Shown here piece after piece: positions 36,629 through 45,735 of a stretch of 64,000 nucleotides of DNA (positions are counted from its first letter, which is position 1; each line of letters begins with the position of its first letter). The DNA is from Methanobrevibacter sp. YE315. GTDB taxonomy: Archaea > Methanobacteriota > Methanobacteria > Methanobacteriales > Methanobacteriaceae. The DNA lies in contig NZ_CP010834.1 of assembly GCF_001548675.1 (NCBI RefSeq), positions 1,585,501 through 1,649,500 of the forward strand, written 5' to 3'. Under the pieces are notes generated by a model, which was given only the letters and a program-made list of their open reading frames with translations, had not been told where the DNA came from and searched no databases. The translations under genes were made by a program, and so were the position numbers.

Positions 36629-37231
36629 TTAAAATTTAAGTTCGAAATCAGTTGAATCAATATCCAAGTCACCGTCTTCAGGAATGTCTCCTCTTTCTCT
36701 TAAGATTTGTCTTGCAAGTAACCAGTAAACTAAAGCAATAGCTTTTCTACCTTTGTTGTTTACAGGTACAGCAATATCAACAAAACTGAGCAAGTTTTCA
36801 GTATCACATAATGCAATTACAGGAATACCGTTTTGTTTGGATTCGAGAATTGCTTGTGCATCTGATCTTGGGTCAGTTACGACAATAATTTTTGGTTCAA
36901 TAAATTTAGCATAATTTGGGTTTGTTAAAGTACCAGGAATGAATCTACCAGGAATGGTTTTTGCACCGGTAATTTCACCGAATTTTTTAACAGGAGCTTG
37001 ACCGTATTGTCTGGTAGCTACTACTAAAATATCATCTGGGTCATATTTTGCTAAAAGTTTTGCAATTTGTCTGATTCTTTCATCGGTTTTTTGAATATCT
37101 AATACATATAAACCATCGGATCTTACTCTGAATATGTATTTTTCCATATCACTGGTTTTTTGTTGAGTTCCAATGTGTAAACCTGCTGCTAAATAATTAT
37201 CTAAATCTATTAAAAGTTCGTCATTTGCCAT
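36629..37231 (-). CDS. rps2: Small ribosomal subunit protein S2
   Basis: This archaeal S2 of 200 residues assembles on the small-subunit body. Characteristic segments are [20 protein letters not shown] at the start, [38 protein letters not shown] and [30 protein letters not shown] ribosome binding site precedes the ATG. The gene follows the ferredoxin in the enolase transcript, the usual archaeal rpoN-rpoK-eno-rps2 order. Confidence 0.96.
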   Translation of the reverse strand: MANDELLIDLDNYLAAGLHIGTQQKTSDMEKYIFRVRSDGLYVLDIQKTDERIRQIAKLLAKYDPDDILVVATRQYGQAPVKKFGEITGAKTIPGRFIPGTLTNPNYAKFIEPKIIVVTDPRSDAQAILESKQNGIPVIALCDTENLLSFVDIAVPVNNKGRKAIALVYWLLARQILRERGDIPEDGDLDIDSTDFELKF

Positions 37232-37243
37232 TTTTTCACCTAT

Positions 37244-37438
37244 TTAATCTTCATCTTCAATTTTAACGCATTCGTTAGGACATACATCCATACATACTTC
37301 ACAATAACTACATTCTGAAGGGTCAGTAATTACTATTTTGTCCCCTTCAAGAACTAATACTTCCATTGGGCAGACATCAGCGCATTCTGCGCAGTCAGCA
37401 CCATCACATTTATCATAATCAATAGTTACTTTAGCCAT
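37244..37438 (-). CDS. 2[4Fe-4S] ferredoxin
   Basis: This protein of 64 residues has two cluster motifs. The N-terminal one is variant (CDGADCAECADVCP, with CDGADC spacing), and the C-terminal one is CSYCEVCMDVCP. A low-potential electron carrier is likely. Methanogen ferredoxins serve many oxidoreductases, so the partner cannot be named. The gene lies between enolase and S2 with gaps of 21 and 12 bases and shares their transcript. Confidence 0.92.
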   Translation of the reverse strand: MAKVTIDYDKCDGADCAECADVCPMEVLVLEGDKIVITDPSECSYCEVCMDVCPNECVKIEDED

Positions 37439-37459
37439 TTTATTTTCCCCAAAACAATT

Positions 37460-38704
37460 TTAAAATTTTCCCATCTGAGGATTTGGGAGTTCCTCTTCAA
37501 TACGAATAAGCTCGTTTAGTTTAGCAATTCTTTCCCCACCAATAGCTCCGGTTTTAATCATAGGGGATGAAAATCCTACTGCCAAATGAGCAATGGTTTC
37601 ATCGGTAGTTTCACCGGATCTGTGAGATACTACGGGAACTATGTTATTTTCCTTAGCTAATTTTACAGTTGCATAAGTCTCGGATAATGAACCGATCTGA
37701 TTCGGTTTAATGATGATTGCATTAGCAGCATTCATTTCAATACCTTTTGATAGGAGTTCCTTATTTGTTACAAACAAATCGTCTCCACAAACAAGGCATT
37801 TATCACCGACTTTTGCAGTTAATTGAGCAAATCCATCGAAGTCAGACTCATCAAATGGGTCTTCTACATAAAATATATTATAAGTATCAATAATATCTTT
37901 TACGAAATCGATTTGATCACCGGTATCTCTTTTAATACCATCTTGAGCATAAATATATTTTTGCTCTTTTGCATCCCATAATTCGGATGCAGCCATATCT
38001 AAAGAAGGTCTGATTTCAATACCTAATTCATCACCAACCTCTTCACAAGCTTTAGCTTGAATTTCCAAAGCGGTATCATTAGTGATATTAGGAACCCAAC
38101 CTCCTTCATCACCTTTGCCTCCAGTGAAATTTGAATCCTTGGTTTGAATCAGTTCTTTTAGTTTTTTATGAACTGAAGCGTTTGCAAAAATTGCATCCAT
38201 GACATTGCTGGCACCAACAGGAACAACCAAAAATTCCTGAATATCCGGTGCATTAATGCCCGCATGCGCTCCGCCATTCATCATGTTTCCAAGAGGGAAA
38301 GGCAATTCGTTTACTAAATTTCCACCAATGTATTTATATAATGGCATATTGTAAGATGCAGCTGCAGCTTTGGCCGCTGCCATTGAGATTGCAACAGTAG
38401 TGTTACCGCCGATAGCAGACAGATTATCAGTTCCATCAACTTCCCTCAATACTTCATCGATGGTTGCCAAATCTTCAGCATCCATACCGATGAGTTCAGA
38501 AGCGATCATATCTTCCATTTCACTTACAACTTCATCAATTCCACCTTTAGGGAATGGTACTACTTCTCTTGAACCAGTACTTGCTCCACTAGGCGCAGCA
38601 GCTCTACCTGAACTATTCCAAGTAACGACATCTACTTCGATAGTCGGGTTTCCTCTGCTGTCCAAAATCTTTCGAACTTGGACGTCTTCTATTATACTAA
38701 CCAA
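37460..38704 (-). CDS. eno: Enolase
   Basis: This enzyme interconverts 2-phosphoglycerate and phosphoenolpyruvate. The product has 414 residues from a TTG at 38704, chosen because GAGGTG (38716-38711) stands 6 bases in front and [19 protein letters not shown] then begins as in other enolases. A GTG at 38713 would overlap that site. Active-site segments seen are [38 protein letters not shown]-like [22 protein letters not shown] and [18 protein letters not shown]. It heads the transcript that continues through ferredoxin and S2. Confidence 0.95.
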   Translation of the reverse strand: MVSIIEDVQVRKILDSRGNPTIEVDVVTWNSSGRAAAPSGASTGSREVVPFPKGGIDEVVSEMEDMIASELIGMDAEDLATIDEVLREVDGTDNLSAIGGNTTVAISMAAAKAAAASYNMPLYKYIGGNLVNELPFPLGNMMNGGAHAGINAPDIQEFLVVPVGASNVMDAIFANASVHKKLKELIQTKDSNFTGGKGDEGGWVPNITNDTALEIQAKACEEVGDELGIEIRPSLDMAASELWDAKEQKYIYAQDGIKRDTGDQIDFVKDIIDTYNIFYVEDPFDESDFDGFAQLTAKVGDKCLVCGDDLFVTNKELLSKGIEMNAANAIIIKPNQIGSLSETYATVKLAKENNIVPVVSHRSGETTDETIAHLAVGFSSPMIKTGAIGGERIAKLNELIRIEEELPNPQMGKF

Positions 38705-38821
38705 AAAAAACACCTCAGTGCCATTTAATTTATTACCATATAATCTATACTCTTTAAAAAATCAGTAAGTTTCTTTATAGAGTTATGTTGGTATTTTTTA
38801 TTTTTTTTAAATAAATATTAG

Positions 38822-38847
38822 GAATAAATAGAAAAAACTATTTATTC
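38822..38847 (-). terminator. Hairpin at the end of the S13-to-rpoK transcript
   Basis: GAATAAATAG and CTATTTATTC form a perfect 10-base stem with an A6 loop, overlapping the rpoK stop codon. A T-rich stretch follows on the minus strand toward the enolase promoter. This separates the RNA-polymerase transcript from the enolase transcript. Confidence 0.6.
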
Positions 38848-39024
38848 ATCTCTAATAACATCTAATGGTAAAACTCCAGCTTTAAGTTCTTCATAAGCTA
38901 TATCAATCGGATCTAAAGAATCTTTAATTTCGACTAAAGGCTTAGCACCCATAGATATTTGGATTGCTCTAGCTCCAAGAAGTCTAGCTCTTTCAAACCT
39001 TGTCAATTTTTTTTCAACATTCAT
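38842..39024 (-). CDS. rpoK: RNA polymerase subunit K (Rpo6)
   Basis: This homologue of eukaryotic Rpb6 and bacterial omega has 60 residues and helps assemble the clamp region. [20 protein letters not shown] and the C-terminal [20 protein letters not shown] are diagnostic. A GGAG ribosome binding site precedes the ATG. It follows rpoN in the usual archaeal order. Confidence 0.95.
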   Translation of the reverse strand: MNVEKKLTRFERARLLGARAIQISMGAKPLVEIKDSLDPIDIAYEELKAGVLPLDVIRDE

Positions 39025-39105
39025 GAATATTACTCCATTTTTTAGGCATATATTTTACCAAGATTATATTTTTTAATTAAAAAATATCCCTACGAATTGA
39101 AAAAT

Positions 39106-39276
39106 TCATTCCCATGTTTCGACATGAGAAATTAACATTCTTCTACAACAGTATCTAGTTAACCCTAAGTCATCCAAAACATCTTTTGACTTTTCACCAG
39201 CTGCAATTCTTTTATTGTATTCATCGAAAAGAGCTGAAACAGGTTTTCCACAACTTAAGCATCTAATAGGAATCAT
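39106..39276 (-). CDS. rpoN: RNA polymerase subunit N (Rpo10)
   Basis: This 56-residue protein, too short for many gene callers, reads MIPIRCLSCGKPVSALFDEY at the start and ends GLTRYCCRRMLISHVETWE. CLSCGK and RYCCRR give the CxxC...CC zinc ligands of Rpb10 homologues. It bridges subunits D and L in the polymerase core. It lies between S9 and rpoK on the same strand. Confidence 0.96.
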   Translation of the reverse strand: MIPIRCLSCGKPVSALFDEYNKRIAAGEKSKDVLDDLGLTRYCCRRMLISHVETWE

Positions 39277-39324
39277 TTATATCATCTTTTTTAATTTTAA
39301 TTAAAATATAAAATTACAGAAGAA

Positions 39325-39726
39325 TTATCTGTAACTTTTTTGTTTACGTGCTCTTGCACCAGGACCACCGTATTTTTTAGGTTCTGAACGTCTTGGGTCA
39401 CCTACTAACATGGTTCTGTCATATTGTATGAATTTTTCTTTTAAATCCATATCTTGTGACCATTGGACGAGTCCTTTTGCAATTACCATACGTGCAGCTT
39501 CAGCTTGACCCATTACTCCTCCACCAAAAACGCGGATATTAATATCCACTTCATTAGCTAAGTCACCAGCTAAGATTAATGGTTCTTGTAATTTCAAGTT
39601 AGCAAGCTCTGGAGAATAAAGTTCTAAAGGAACTCTGTTAATTCTAACTTTACCGGTTCCTTCACGAACAGTACCTCTTGCGATAGCTGTTTTACGTTTT
39701 CCACTAGTATGAATAACTTTAACCAT
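39325..39726 (-). CDS. rps9: Small ribosomal subunit protein S9
   Basis: Archaeal S9 of 133 residues. [20 protein letters not shown] near the start and the invariant basic C-terminus [19 protein letters not shown], which reaches the P-site tRNA, are clear. It is preceded by L13 with an 18-base gap, as in most archaea and bacteria. Confidence 0.97.
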   Translation of the reverse strand: MVKVIHTSGKRKTAIARGTVREGTGKVRINRVPLELYSPELANLKLQEPLILAGDLANEVDINIRVFGGGVMGQAEAARMVIAKGLVQWSQDMDLKEKFIQYDRTMLVGDPRRSEPKKYGGPGARARKQKSYR

Positions 39727-39744
39727 AATTACACATCCATTTAT

Positions 39745-40167
39745 CTAAAAGGTAGCTCCTAAAAGTTTGGAGATTTCTCCTAATTCAATACCTTTTTTAA
39801 GATCTTTGTATTCTGCTTCCGGAACTGAAGTGAGTTCTGCATCTGCATATTCTGCTGGTACACCAACAAATGCTTTTAAACCTTTGAATGCAGTTTTACC
39901 TTTAGCTTTTTTGAAAGGTAACATTCCTCTTACAGTTCTTCTAAATATATCATCTGGTCTTCTAGGATATTTAGGACCTAAGTCACGAGGGTTAGAAATA
40001 CTTGCCCTGTCAACTCTTTGTTTGTATTTAGCATAAGCCCAATCCTTGTTACCAGTTAACATAATTTTTTCAGCATTAAGAATAACTACTTCTTCGCCTT
40101 CTAAAAGATTTTTACTAGTAATACTAGCTAATCTTCCTAAAACGCATCCTTCTCCATCAATAATCAT
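39745..40167 (-). CDS. rpl13: Large ribosomal subunit protein L13
   Basis: Archaeal L13 of 140 residues binds 23S rRNA early in assembly. [20 protein letters not shown] and [20 protein letters not shown] are characteristic. It sits between L18e and S9 in the conserved polymerase-ribosome cluster with a GGGTG ribosome binding site. Confidence 0.96.
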   Translation of the reverse strand: MIIDGEGCVLGRLASITSKNLLEGEEVVILNAEKIMLTGNKDWAYAKYKQRVDRASISNPRDLGPKYPRRPDDIFRRTVRGMLPFKKAKGKTAFKGLKAFVGVPAEYADAELTSVPEAEYKDLKKGIELGEISKLLGATF

Positions 40168-40180
40168 AATAACACCCTAT

Positions 40181-40546
40181 CTATTCCATGATCCTAATGT
40201 TTGACCCTTTAGGATTTGATTCGATTATCTCGTCAATTGAGATGCATTCTCCACCAGCACTTTCGATTTTTTCTTGTGCTTTAGCTGAGAATTTTAATGC
40301 TACTACATCTACTTTTTCTGTTAAATCACCGTTTGATAAAACTTTACCCGGTACTAAAATAGTTTCACCAGCTTCAGCATGTCTTGCAATGTCAGACAAA
40401 TTGACTTCAGCGGTTCTTCTGTTAGACCTGGAAAGTCTTTCTGCAACATCCTTCCAGATAGCTGCATCTTCACTTCTTGATTGTTCATAAAGTTTATTAA
40501 TAAGTTCAATAAGGTTAGGATTTGTTTTTATAACTTTTTTAACCAT
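40181..40546 (-). CDS. rpl18e: Large ribosomal subunit protein L18e
   Basis: Archaeal/eukaryotic protein of 121 residues related to bacterial L15. RSNRRTAEVNLSDIARHAEA and ETILVPGKVLSNGDL are recognisable. Its ATG overlaps the rpoD stop by one base (TAATG), indicating translational coupling. Confidence 0.95.
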   Translation of the reverse strand: MVKKVIKTNPNLIELINKLYEQSRSEDAAIWKDVAERLSRSNRRTAEVNLSDIARHAEAGETILVPGKVLSNGDLTEKVDVVALKFSAKAQEKIESAGGECISIDEIIESNPKGSNIRIME

Positions 40547-41349
40547 TATTTACTTCCTCCTTCATCACTAAATCTGATAAACTTATCTGCTTTTTCACCT
40601 AATACTTCACAAGCTTTTAATAAAACTTCTTTAGGAGGCATTGATCCATCAGTTTCAATTCTAAATATGAAATCATTTTCACGATACCCTACATTAATGT
40701 ATCCATTAGTTGAAGCTCTAACACAGCTTTTACACATGGTACAGTTTTCAATGTCCAAAATCTTAATCTTTTTAGACCTTCTGTCAGATTTTAAAACACC
40801 TCTAGGACATGCTTGAGCACAATCATAATCAATTTCAATATCATCATTGAAAGTGATTTCCGGATATTGCTTGTATGCACAAACAGTAGTTGGCATCCAT
40901 TTAGCATGTTCTTTTCCGTAACCTACTTTTGCAACAGCTTCAATATTGAGTTCTTCGCCTTCTTTAAGTTTAACTAAAGGAATGGTATCGTATACTGGTT
41001 TAATTTTTGAGTCTGAAGATATTAAATCCTTAGAATAAACTACTTTAGGTCCCACTTCATTTAAACTGAACATGATACCATTTGAAAACTCTTCCCAGTC
41101 ATCATCTTCAGGTAAAGATAAACCTTCAAGAGCATCAAGATCAGAAACTAAAGGAGTTAAACCAAGTCTATGAGCGAGTACCTCATTAAACATTGCAGAA
41201 TCATTTCTGATAATATTCACATCTTCGATAGCTATTTTAGGTACGTTTACCATAGCACATCTTCTTATAGCATTGATAAAAGGCACTTCTGCATCGCGAA
41301 CAATGAATACAATTTCATCATTGCTTTGACTCTTTAATTCTATCTCCAT
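40546..41349 (-). CDS. rpoD: RNA polymerase subunit D (Rpo3) with ferredoxin-like domain
   Basis: This polymerase assembly subunit of 267 residues is homologous to Rpb3 and alpha. The dimerisation region (VPFINAIRRCAMVNVPKIAI) and HRLGLTPLVSD are typical. An inserted ferredoxin-like domain has CAQACPRGVL near residues 178-187 and CTMCKSCVRAS near 202-212. The first motif keeps only its last two cysteines and the second keeps three, so a single [4Fe-4S] cluster made from both is expected. This corresponds to the one-cluster archaeal D type. It follows S11 and is translationally coupled to L18e. Confidence 0.95.
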   Translation of the reverse strand: MEIELKSQSNDEIVFIVRDAEVPFINAIRRCAMVNVPKIAIEDVNIIRNDSAMFNEVLAHRLGLTPLVSDLDALEGLSLPEDDDWEEFSNGIMFSLNEVGPKVVYSKDLISSDSKIKPVYDTIPLVKLKEGEELNIEAVAKVGYGKEHAKWMPTTVCAYKQYPEITFNDDIEIDYDCAQACPRGVLKSDRRSKKIKILDIENCTMCKSCVRASTNGYINVGYRENDFIFRIETDGSMPPKEVLLKACEVLGEKADKFIRFSDEGGSK

Positions 41350-41364
41350 ATTAAACCCTTCCGC

Positions 41365-41757
41365 TTAGACTCTTCTTCCTCTTTTACCACCAGGTCTTCC
41401 AGTACCATCGTGAGGAATAGGAGTAATATCTTCTATTTTTCCTATTTTAATTCCAGCTCTTGCTAAAGCACGAATAGTAGCTTGTGCACCAGGTCCAGGA
41501 CTTCTAGGTCCATTTCCACCAGGAGCTCTTACTTTAATATGTAAGCCAACAAATCCTTTTTCTTTAGCATCATCAGCTATTCTGGTTGCTGCAGCCATAG
41601 CTGCGAAAGGTGAAGCTTGTTGTCTGTCTGCACGAACAACTCTTCCACCAGACCATTGAGAAATAGTCTCAGCACCAGTAATATCTGTTACAGTAATAAT
41701 AGTGTTATTGAATGATGAGTAAATATTAGCTATACCCCATTTTTCATCTTTTGCCAT
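41365..41757 (-). CDS. rps11: Small ribosomal subunit protein S11
   Basis: Archaeal S11 of 130 residues forms part of the platform near the E site. [40 protein letters not shown] and the C-terminal [19 protein letters not shown] are standard. The gene order S13-S4-S11-rpoD is the archaeal alpha-operon arrangement. Confidence 0.97.
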   Translation of the reverse strand: MAKDEKWGIANIYSSFNNTIITVTDITGAETISQWSGGRVVRADRQQASPFAAMAAATRIADDAKEKGFVGLHIKVRAPGGNGPRSPGPGAQATIRALARAGIKIGKIEDITPIPHDGTGRPGGKRGRRV

Positions 41758-41768
41758 AGTTACACCCT

Positions 41769-42308
41769 TTATTCCTCAGTATTAGCTTTATTAGCTTTGC
41801 TATTGTTGTATTCTTCAATTTGTTTAGCTACAGGTGAAGAACGGTAGAAACCGATTTCATCTTCTTGACCTTTTAAAACCACATAACTTGGTGAGTTGAT
41901 TTTTTTACCAGCTAAAGCAATGTGTCCATGTACAACAAACATTCTTGCTTCTTTAGGAGTACGAGCTAAACCTTTTTTGTATACAATAGTTTGTAATCTT
42001 CTTCTTAAGATATCTTCAACGTTTAAATCTAAGATTTCTTCAAGAGCAGCACCTTCAGGCAAAACACCGGTTCTAGCTAAGTGTCCTAATAATTGTAATT
42101 TTTCTTCTTGCATTTGATCAGCAGAAAAACCGAGTAAGTATCTTGCTTCCCTACTGTATCTTCTGACTAAAGTATCAGCTTTCCAAATTTCTTTTTTGTT
42201 TTTTAAACCGTATTTAGTCATTAATTTATTTTCATTTTTAATTCTTTCCGCGTTCCAAGGATGTGGTGGTGTATTATACTTTTTCCTTGCTTTTCTAGGT
42301 TGTCCCAT
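41769..42308 (-). CDS. rps4: Small ribosomal subunit protein S4
   Basis: Archaeal S4 of 179 residues starts the assembly of the 30S 5' domain. [20 protein letters not shown] is the usual N-terminus, and the S4 RNA-binding domain ([39 protein letters not shown]) is complete. S4 is the autogenous repressor of the alpha operon in bacteria. Whether that holds here is untested. Confidence 0.97.
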   Translation of the reverse strand: MGQPRKARKKYNTPPHPWNAERIKNENKLMTKYGLKNKKEIWKADTLVRRYSREARYLLGFSADQMQEEKLQLLGHLARTGVLPEGAALEEILDLNVEDILRRRLQTIVYKKGLARTPKEARMFVVHGHIALAGKKINSPSYVVLKGQEDEIGFYRSSPVAKQIEEYNNSKANKANTEE

Positions 42309-42370
42309 TAAAACATCTCCTTAATAAAATTGAATTTAAATATTTAATTTTTTTAAAAAAAAGTTCATGT

Positions 42371-42820
42371 CTATCCGCGTGAACGTTTTACACCAACTGA
42401 AGAACTTTTTCTGAAAGTAGATTTGGTTCTTTGTCCTCTAACAGGTAAACCAACTTCGTGTCTTCTACCTTTGTAACTTCTGGTCTTTTTCATTCTGTTC
42501 AAATCATCTCTTAAAGTCATGTCAAGATCAGATTCGATTAAGTGAATGTCGTCACCAGTTTCATAGTCTTCCCTACGGTTTAACATCCAGCTAGGAATGT
42601 CAAATTTCTGTGGGTTTTCTAAAATTTCTTCAATTCTTAAAACATCTTCGTCAGCAATGTATCCAATTTTAGAGTCTAAATCTAAGTCTAAAGTACGGCA
42701 CATAGTTTTAGATAAAGATATTCCAACACCTTTAATTTCGGTTAAAGCTTGTTCAATGGTTTTATTACCATTTACATCCTTTCTTGAAATACGCACTAAA
42801 TGCTTAAAATCGTCTTCCAT
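42371..42820 (-). CDS. rps13: Small ribosomal subunit protein S13
   Basis: Archaeal S13 of 149 residues sits at the subunit head. [36 protein letters not shown] and [18 protein letters not shown]-like [20 protein letters not shown] are diagnostic. It is the first gene of the S13-to-rpoK transcript and is preceded by two hairpins in its probable leader. A GGAGG ribosome binding site lies 8 bases before the ATG. Confidence 0.97.
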   Translation of the reverse strand: MEDDFKHLVRISRKDVNGNKTIEQALTEIKGVGISLSKTMCRTLDLDLDSKIGYIADEDVLRIEEILENPQKFDIPSWMLNRREDYETGDDIHLIESDLDMTLRDDLNRMKKTRSYKGRRHEVGLPVRGQRTKSTFRKSSSVGVKRSRG

Positions 42821-42875
42821 TAAATAACCTCCATTTATAGAGCGAACCTACGAGACGTAAAATTATAGATTCGAA

Positions 42876-42936
42876 TGTTTTGACTAGCAAAACACAGTTC
42901 TTTCAACAAATCATAAACTTAGCTTATTAAGCTAAG
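42876..42936 (-). promoter_or_regulatory. Two hairpins in the rps13 leader
   Basis: TGTTTTG (42876-42882) pairs perfectly with CAAAACA (42888-42894). CTTAGCTT (42918-42925) pairs perfectly with AAGCTAAG (42929-42936). Both lie between AT-rich TATA-like sequence (about 42970-42990) and the rps13 ATG at 42820. If transcription starts about 42945, both would be in a leader of about 125 bases. Confidence 0.45.
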
Positions 42937-43003
42937 AGTGCAAAAATATCAGTTTAACAAGTATTTTTAATGATATAAAAAAATATAGTTAAAAACTAAT
43001 AAA

Positions 43004-43088
43004 CGCCGAGACTGGGATTTGAACCCAGGAGGGCTGAACGCCCACGAGATTTCCAGTCTCGCGCCTTACCAGGCTAGACTATCTCGGC
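43004..43088 (-). tRNA. tRNA-Ser (GGA anticodon)
   Basis: An 85-base cloverleaf reads from 43088 down. The acceptor arm GCCGAGA pairs with TCTCGGC, with discriminator G. The anticodon stem CGAGA encloses loop CTGGAAA with anticodon GGA. A long variable arm (TGGGCGTTCAGCCC) and the T arm CCTGGGTTCAAATCCCAG follow. The long variable arm and anticodon identify serine, reading UCC and UCU codons. CCA is not encoded. No intron is seen. Confidence 0.97.
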
Positions 43089-43113
43089 ATAAAATAGTTA
43101 GCAATACTTGCAC

Positions 43114-43138
43114 ATCATATTGTCTAGAATAATATGAT
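43114..43138. promoter_or_regulatory. Inverted repeat in the tRNA-Ser upstream region
   Basis: ATCATATT and AATATGAT are perfect 8-base arms separated by 9 bases, 26 bases upstream of the tRNA gene. They overlap the expected promoter. A further TATA-like stretch lies at about 43141-43153. It could be chance in AT-rich DNA. Confidence 0.3.
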
Positions 43139-43299
43139 AACATAATATATTTAGTTACACATATATAAAGGTATTGTTTAAAAGCCCTATTTTTAAAAAA
43201 TTAATTATTTTGCAAATATAATTATAATTTGCCGGACATTAAACATAAAAAAGCAAAGTATATTTTAAATTATCATTATATTTATTAATAGGTGAAAAA

Positions 43300-43857
43300 A
43301 TGAATTGGATTATTATAATAGTAGTCATTATATTAATAATATTTGTTGTCGTGACACTAATTCACATGTACAACAACCTCGTTGGACTTAGAAACCGCGT
43401 GAAAAACAGTTACGCACAAATCGATGTTCAACTTAAAAGAAGAAACGATTTAATACCAAACCTTGTAGAAACCGTTAAAGGTTATGCAGCTCATGAAAAA
43501 GGCGTTCTTGAAGAAGTGACAAAAGCAAGAACCAGCGTAATGAACGCTTCATCTATAGAAGAAGCAAGTGCTGCAGACAACCAATTGACTGGCGCTTTAA
43601 AATCATTGTTTGCTGTTGCTGAAAATTATCCGGAACTTAAAGCAAATAGTAATTTCCAACAGTTACAATCCGAATTAACTGAAACCGAAGATAAAATTTC
43701 ATATGCAAGACAGTTCTATAATGATGTGGTTTTAAAATACAACAATGCTTGTCAACAATTCCCAAGCAGCATCATTGCACGTTTGTTTGGTTTTAAAGAA
43801 GAATCATTCTTTGAAGCACCTGAAGCAGAAAAAGCAGTCCCTGAAGTTAAATTTTAA
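43300..43857 (+). CDS. LemA family membrane protein
   Basis: This protein of 185 residues has one N-terminal membrane helix ([19 protein letters not shown]). A coiled-coil helical domain follows with the family signature [20 protein letters not shown] and [16 protein letters not shown]. LemA proteins are of unclear function, often found with DUF2207 or TPM-domain partners and implicated in envelope stress. It has a GGTG ribosome binding site and lies 14 bases before a DUF2207 protein. Both are on the plus strand, against the surrounding ribosomal cluster. Confidence 0.94.
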   Translation: MNWIIIIVVIILIIFVVVTLIHMYNNLVGLRNRVKNSYAQIDVQLKRRNDLIPNLVETVKGYAAHEKGVLEEVTKARTSVMNASSIEEASAADNQLTGALKSLFAVAENYPELKANSNFQQLQSELTETEDKISYARQFYNDVVLKYNNACQQFPSSIIARLFGFKEESFFEAPEAEKAVPEVKF

Positions 43858-43871
43858 ATTGAGGATACCAC

Positions 43872-45647
43872 ATGAATGTTAAAAAGACATTTTGTATAAT
43901 CATATTCCTCCTGATATTATTTTCAACATTGACCATAGTCTCAGCTGATGATGATAAGAGTTACAGCATAGAGAAAGCATTTATCGAGTTGACTGTTGAA
44001 AAAAACGGCCTTCTACATGTAGAAGAACAGCTGGATTATACATTTGATGGGGAATTCAATGGAGTCTATAGGGATATTCCTTTAAAATCAGGAGAGAGTA
44101 TAGGGAATATCCATGTAGAAGCAGAGGGCGCTTATCCTGTTTTGAAGGAAATTGACCAGGACGGTAAAAAACGTCTGAAAATCTATTTATATTCTGATGC
44201 AGCCCATACTAAAAAAATAAGGGATTGCTCCGTATCTGTTTTTATCAGCTATGATTTGAAAAATGTCGTTACTCTTTTTAATGATGTTGGAGGACTCCAA
44301 TACAAACTATGGGGAGAAGATTGGGATGTCGGTGTCGGATCTGTAGACGCCACAATTTTCGTACCGGGAAAAGAAGGTAATGAATATTTCCTAAATCCAC
44401 AGGAATATAACTATACAAGCAGAATAACTGGAGATAGAATAACTGCCATATCCACATCCATTCCTAAAGGAGAATTCTATGAATTGCTTCTTTTAATGCC
44501 AATTGAAGATTTTGATGATAATGCGCCTTATGCAAAGCATGTTAATCAAAACGGTAGGGAAATGGCAATGAAAAACCTAAACGATAGTGTGAACGGGAGA
44601 AATTTCTGGAACACAACATATTTAGGCTTGGCATTACTGTCAATTCTCAGCCCGATTGGCGCAGCATTTACATACCTAAAATACGGTAGAGAGCCAAAAG
44701 TGGATTATGATGGAATCTATGAAAGAGAATTGCCTACAAATGATCCTCCAGAGGTAATTAATGCACTTATTGAAAATAAAGTCAATATTGGAAAACCAAA
44801 TATGAAAGGATTTGAATCATCCATCATGAACCTGATTGACAGGAAAATCCTAAAACTATATACTGAAGTTGACCCTAACACTGAAACAAAAGATTTGATA
44901 TTAACATTTAATCATGAAAAGGAAAATGAATTGAGTCGCAGCGAGAAAATCGTATTTAATACATTGTCACATTTCGCATACGATAATTCATTGAATCTTT
45001 CCAGATTAAATGACAGGTTATCTTCAGAATCTGAAGCGCAATGGTTTGTCAATCAAATCGAAAAATGGGAAAATTCAGTTGAAAAAAAAGCGAATGCACC
45101 GTACTACTTTGATGATACCGGTTCGACTATCAGCAGTTTTATAATGTTCGGAGGATTGATATTTGGAATAATTATCCTTATATTAGGTTTCATAACCAAT
45201 CTTTTAAACGGATTTTACTGTATCATCGCCGGAATATTTCTAATAATATTCTCAGTGGCAATGATGTTTCTTAATGAAGACATCTTTGGAAGATGGACTG
45301 AAAAGGGTAGAGTCTTCTACCTCAAATGGGATAATTTCAAGAAATTCTTAGAGGACAACAGTTTAATTGAAGAACACCCTCCAGAATCAATCGTTGTATG
45401 GAAAAAGTACTTGATTTATGGTACCGCGCTTGGAGTAGCTGATGAAGTCTACGAATCCATGAAACTTCAAGTGCCGAACATATCCGATTATGACGATGGA
45501 ATATTCATGTACCATTATTACGGAGGATATGGTCTGATGGATAGCGCTTACCATACTAGTGAAACTACACTTAACCCATCATCCGACTCCAGTGGATTCG
45601 GTGGTCTCGGAGGAGGATCAGGTGGTGGAGGTGGAGGAGCTTTCTAG
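43872..45647 (+). CDS. DUF2207 membrane protein, partner of LemA
   Basis: This protein of 591 residues has a signal sequence (FCIIIFLLILFSTLTIVSA) and an external beta domain (YSIEKAFIELTVEKNG, VYRDIPLKSGESIGNIHVEA), which is the DUF2207 N-terminus. A membrane helix lies near residue 250 (LGLALLSILSPIGAAFTYL), followed by a cytoplasmic region with ALIENKVNIGKPNMKG. A hydrophobic pair lies near 418-465 (FIMFGGLIFGIIILILGFI and a second). The C-terminus is glycine-rich (GGLGGGSGGGGGGAF), as in most family members. It is co-transcribed with LemA. Function is unknown. Confidence 0.92.
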   Translation: MNVKKTFCIIIFLLILFSTLTIVSADDDKSYSIEKAFIELTVEKNGLLHVEEQLDYTFDGEFNGVYRDIPLKSGESIGNIHVEAEGAYPVLKEIDQDGKKRLKIYLYSDAAHTKKIRDCSVSVFISYDLKNVVTLFNDVGGLQYKLWGEDWDVGVGSVDATIFVPGKEGNEYFLNPQEYNYTSRITGDRITAISTSIPKGEFYELLLLMPIEDFDDNAPYAKHVNQNGREMAMKNLNDSVNGRNFWNTTYLGLALLSILSPIGAAFTYLKYGREPKVDYDGIYERELPTNDPPEVINALIENKVNIGKPNMKGFESSIMNLIDRKILKLYTEVDPNTETKDLILTFNHEKENELSRSEKIVFNTLSHFAYDNSLNLSRLNDRLSSESEAQWFVNQIEKWENSVEKKANAPYYFDDTGSTISSFIMFGGLIFGIIILILGFITNLLNGFYCIIAGIFLIIFSVAMMFLNEDIFGRWTEKGRVFYLKWDNFKKFLEDNSLIEEHPPESIVVWKKYLIYGTALGVADEVYESMKLQVPNISDYDDGIFMYHYYGGYGLMDSAYHTSETTLNPSSDSSGFGGLGGGSGGGGGGAF

Positions 45648-45735
45648 CTTTTCCATTCCCTTTTCTTTTTTTTAAAACTTAACAAAAAAATAGCAATTAC
45701 ATTAACAAATAGTTAACTGATTAGAAATAACAATA

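Noticed and set aside
39107-39124. CATGT/ACATG hairpin that looks like a terminator
   Set aside because: It lies inside the coding sequence of rpoN (codons for ISHVETW), which explains the bases; no T-run follows.
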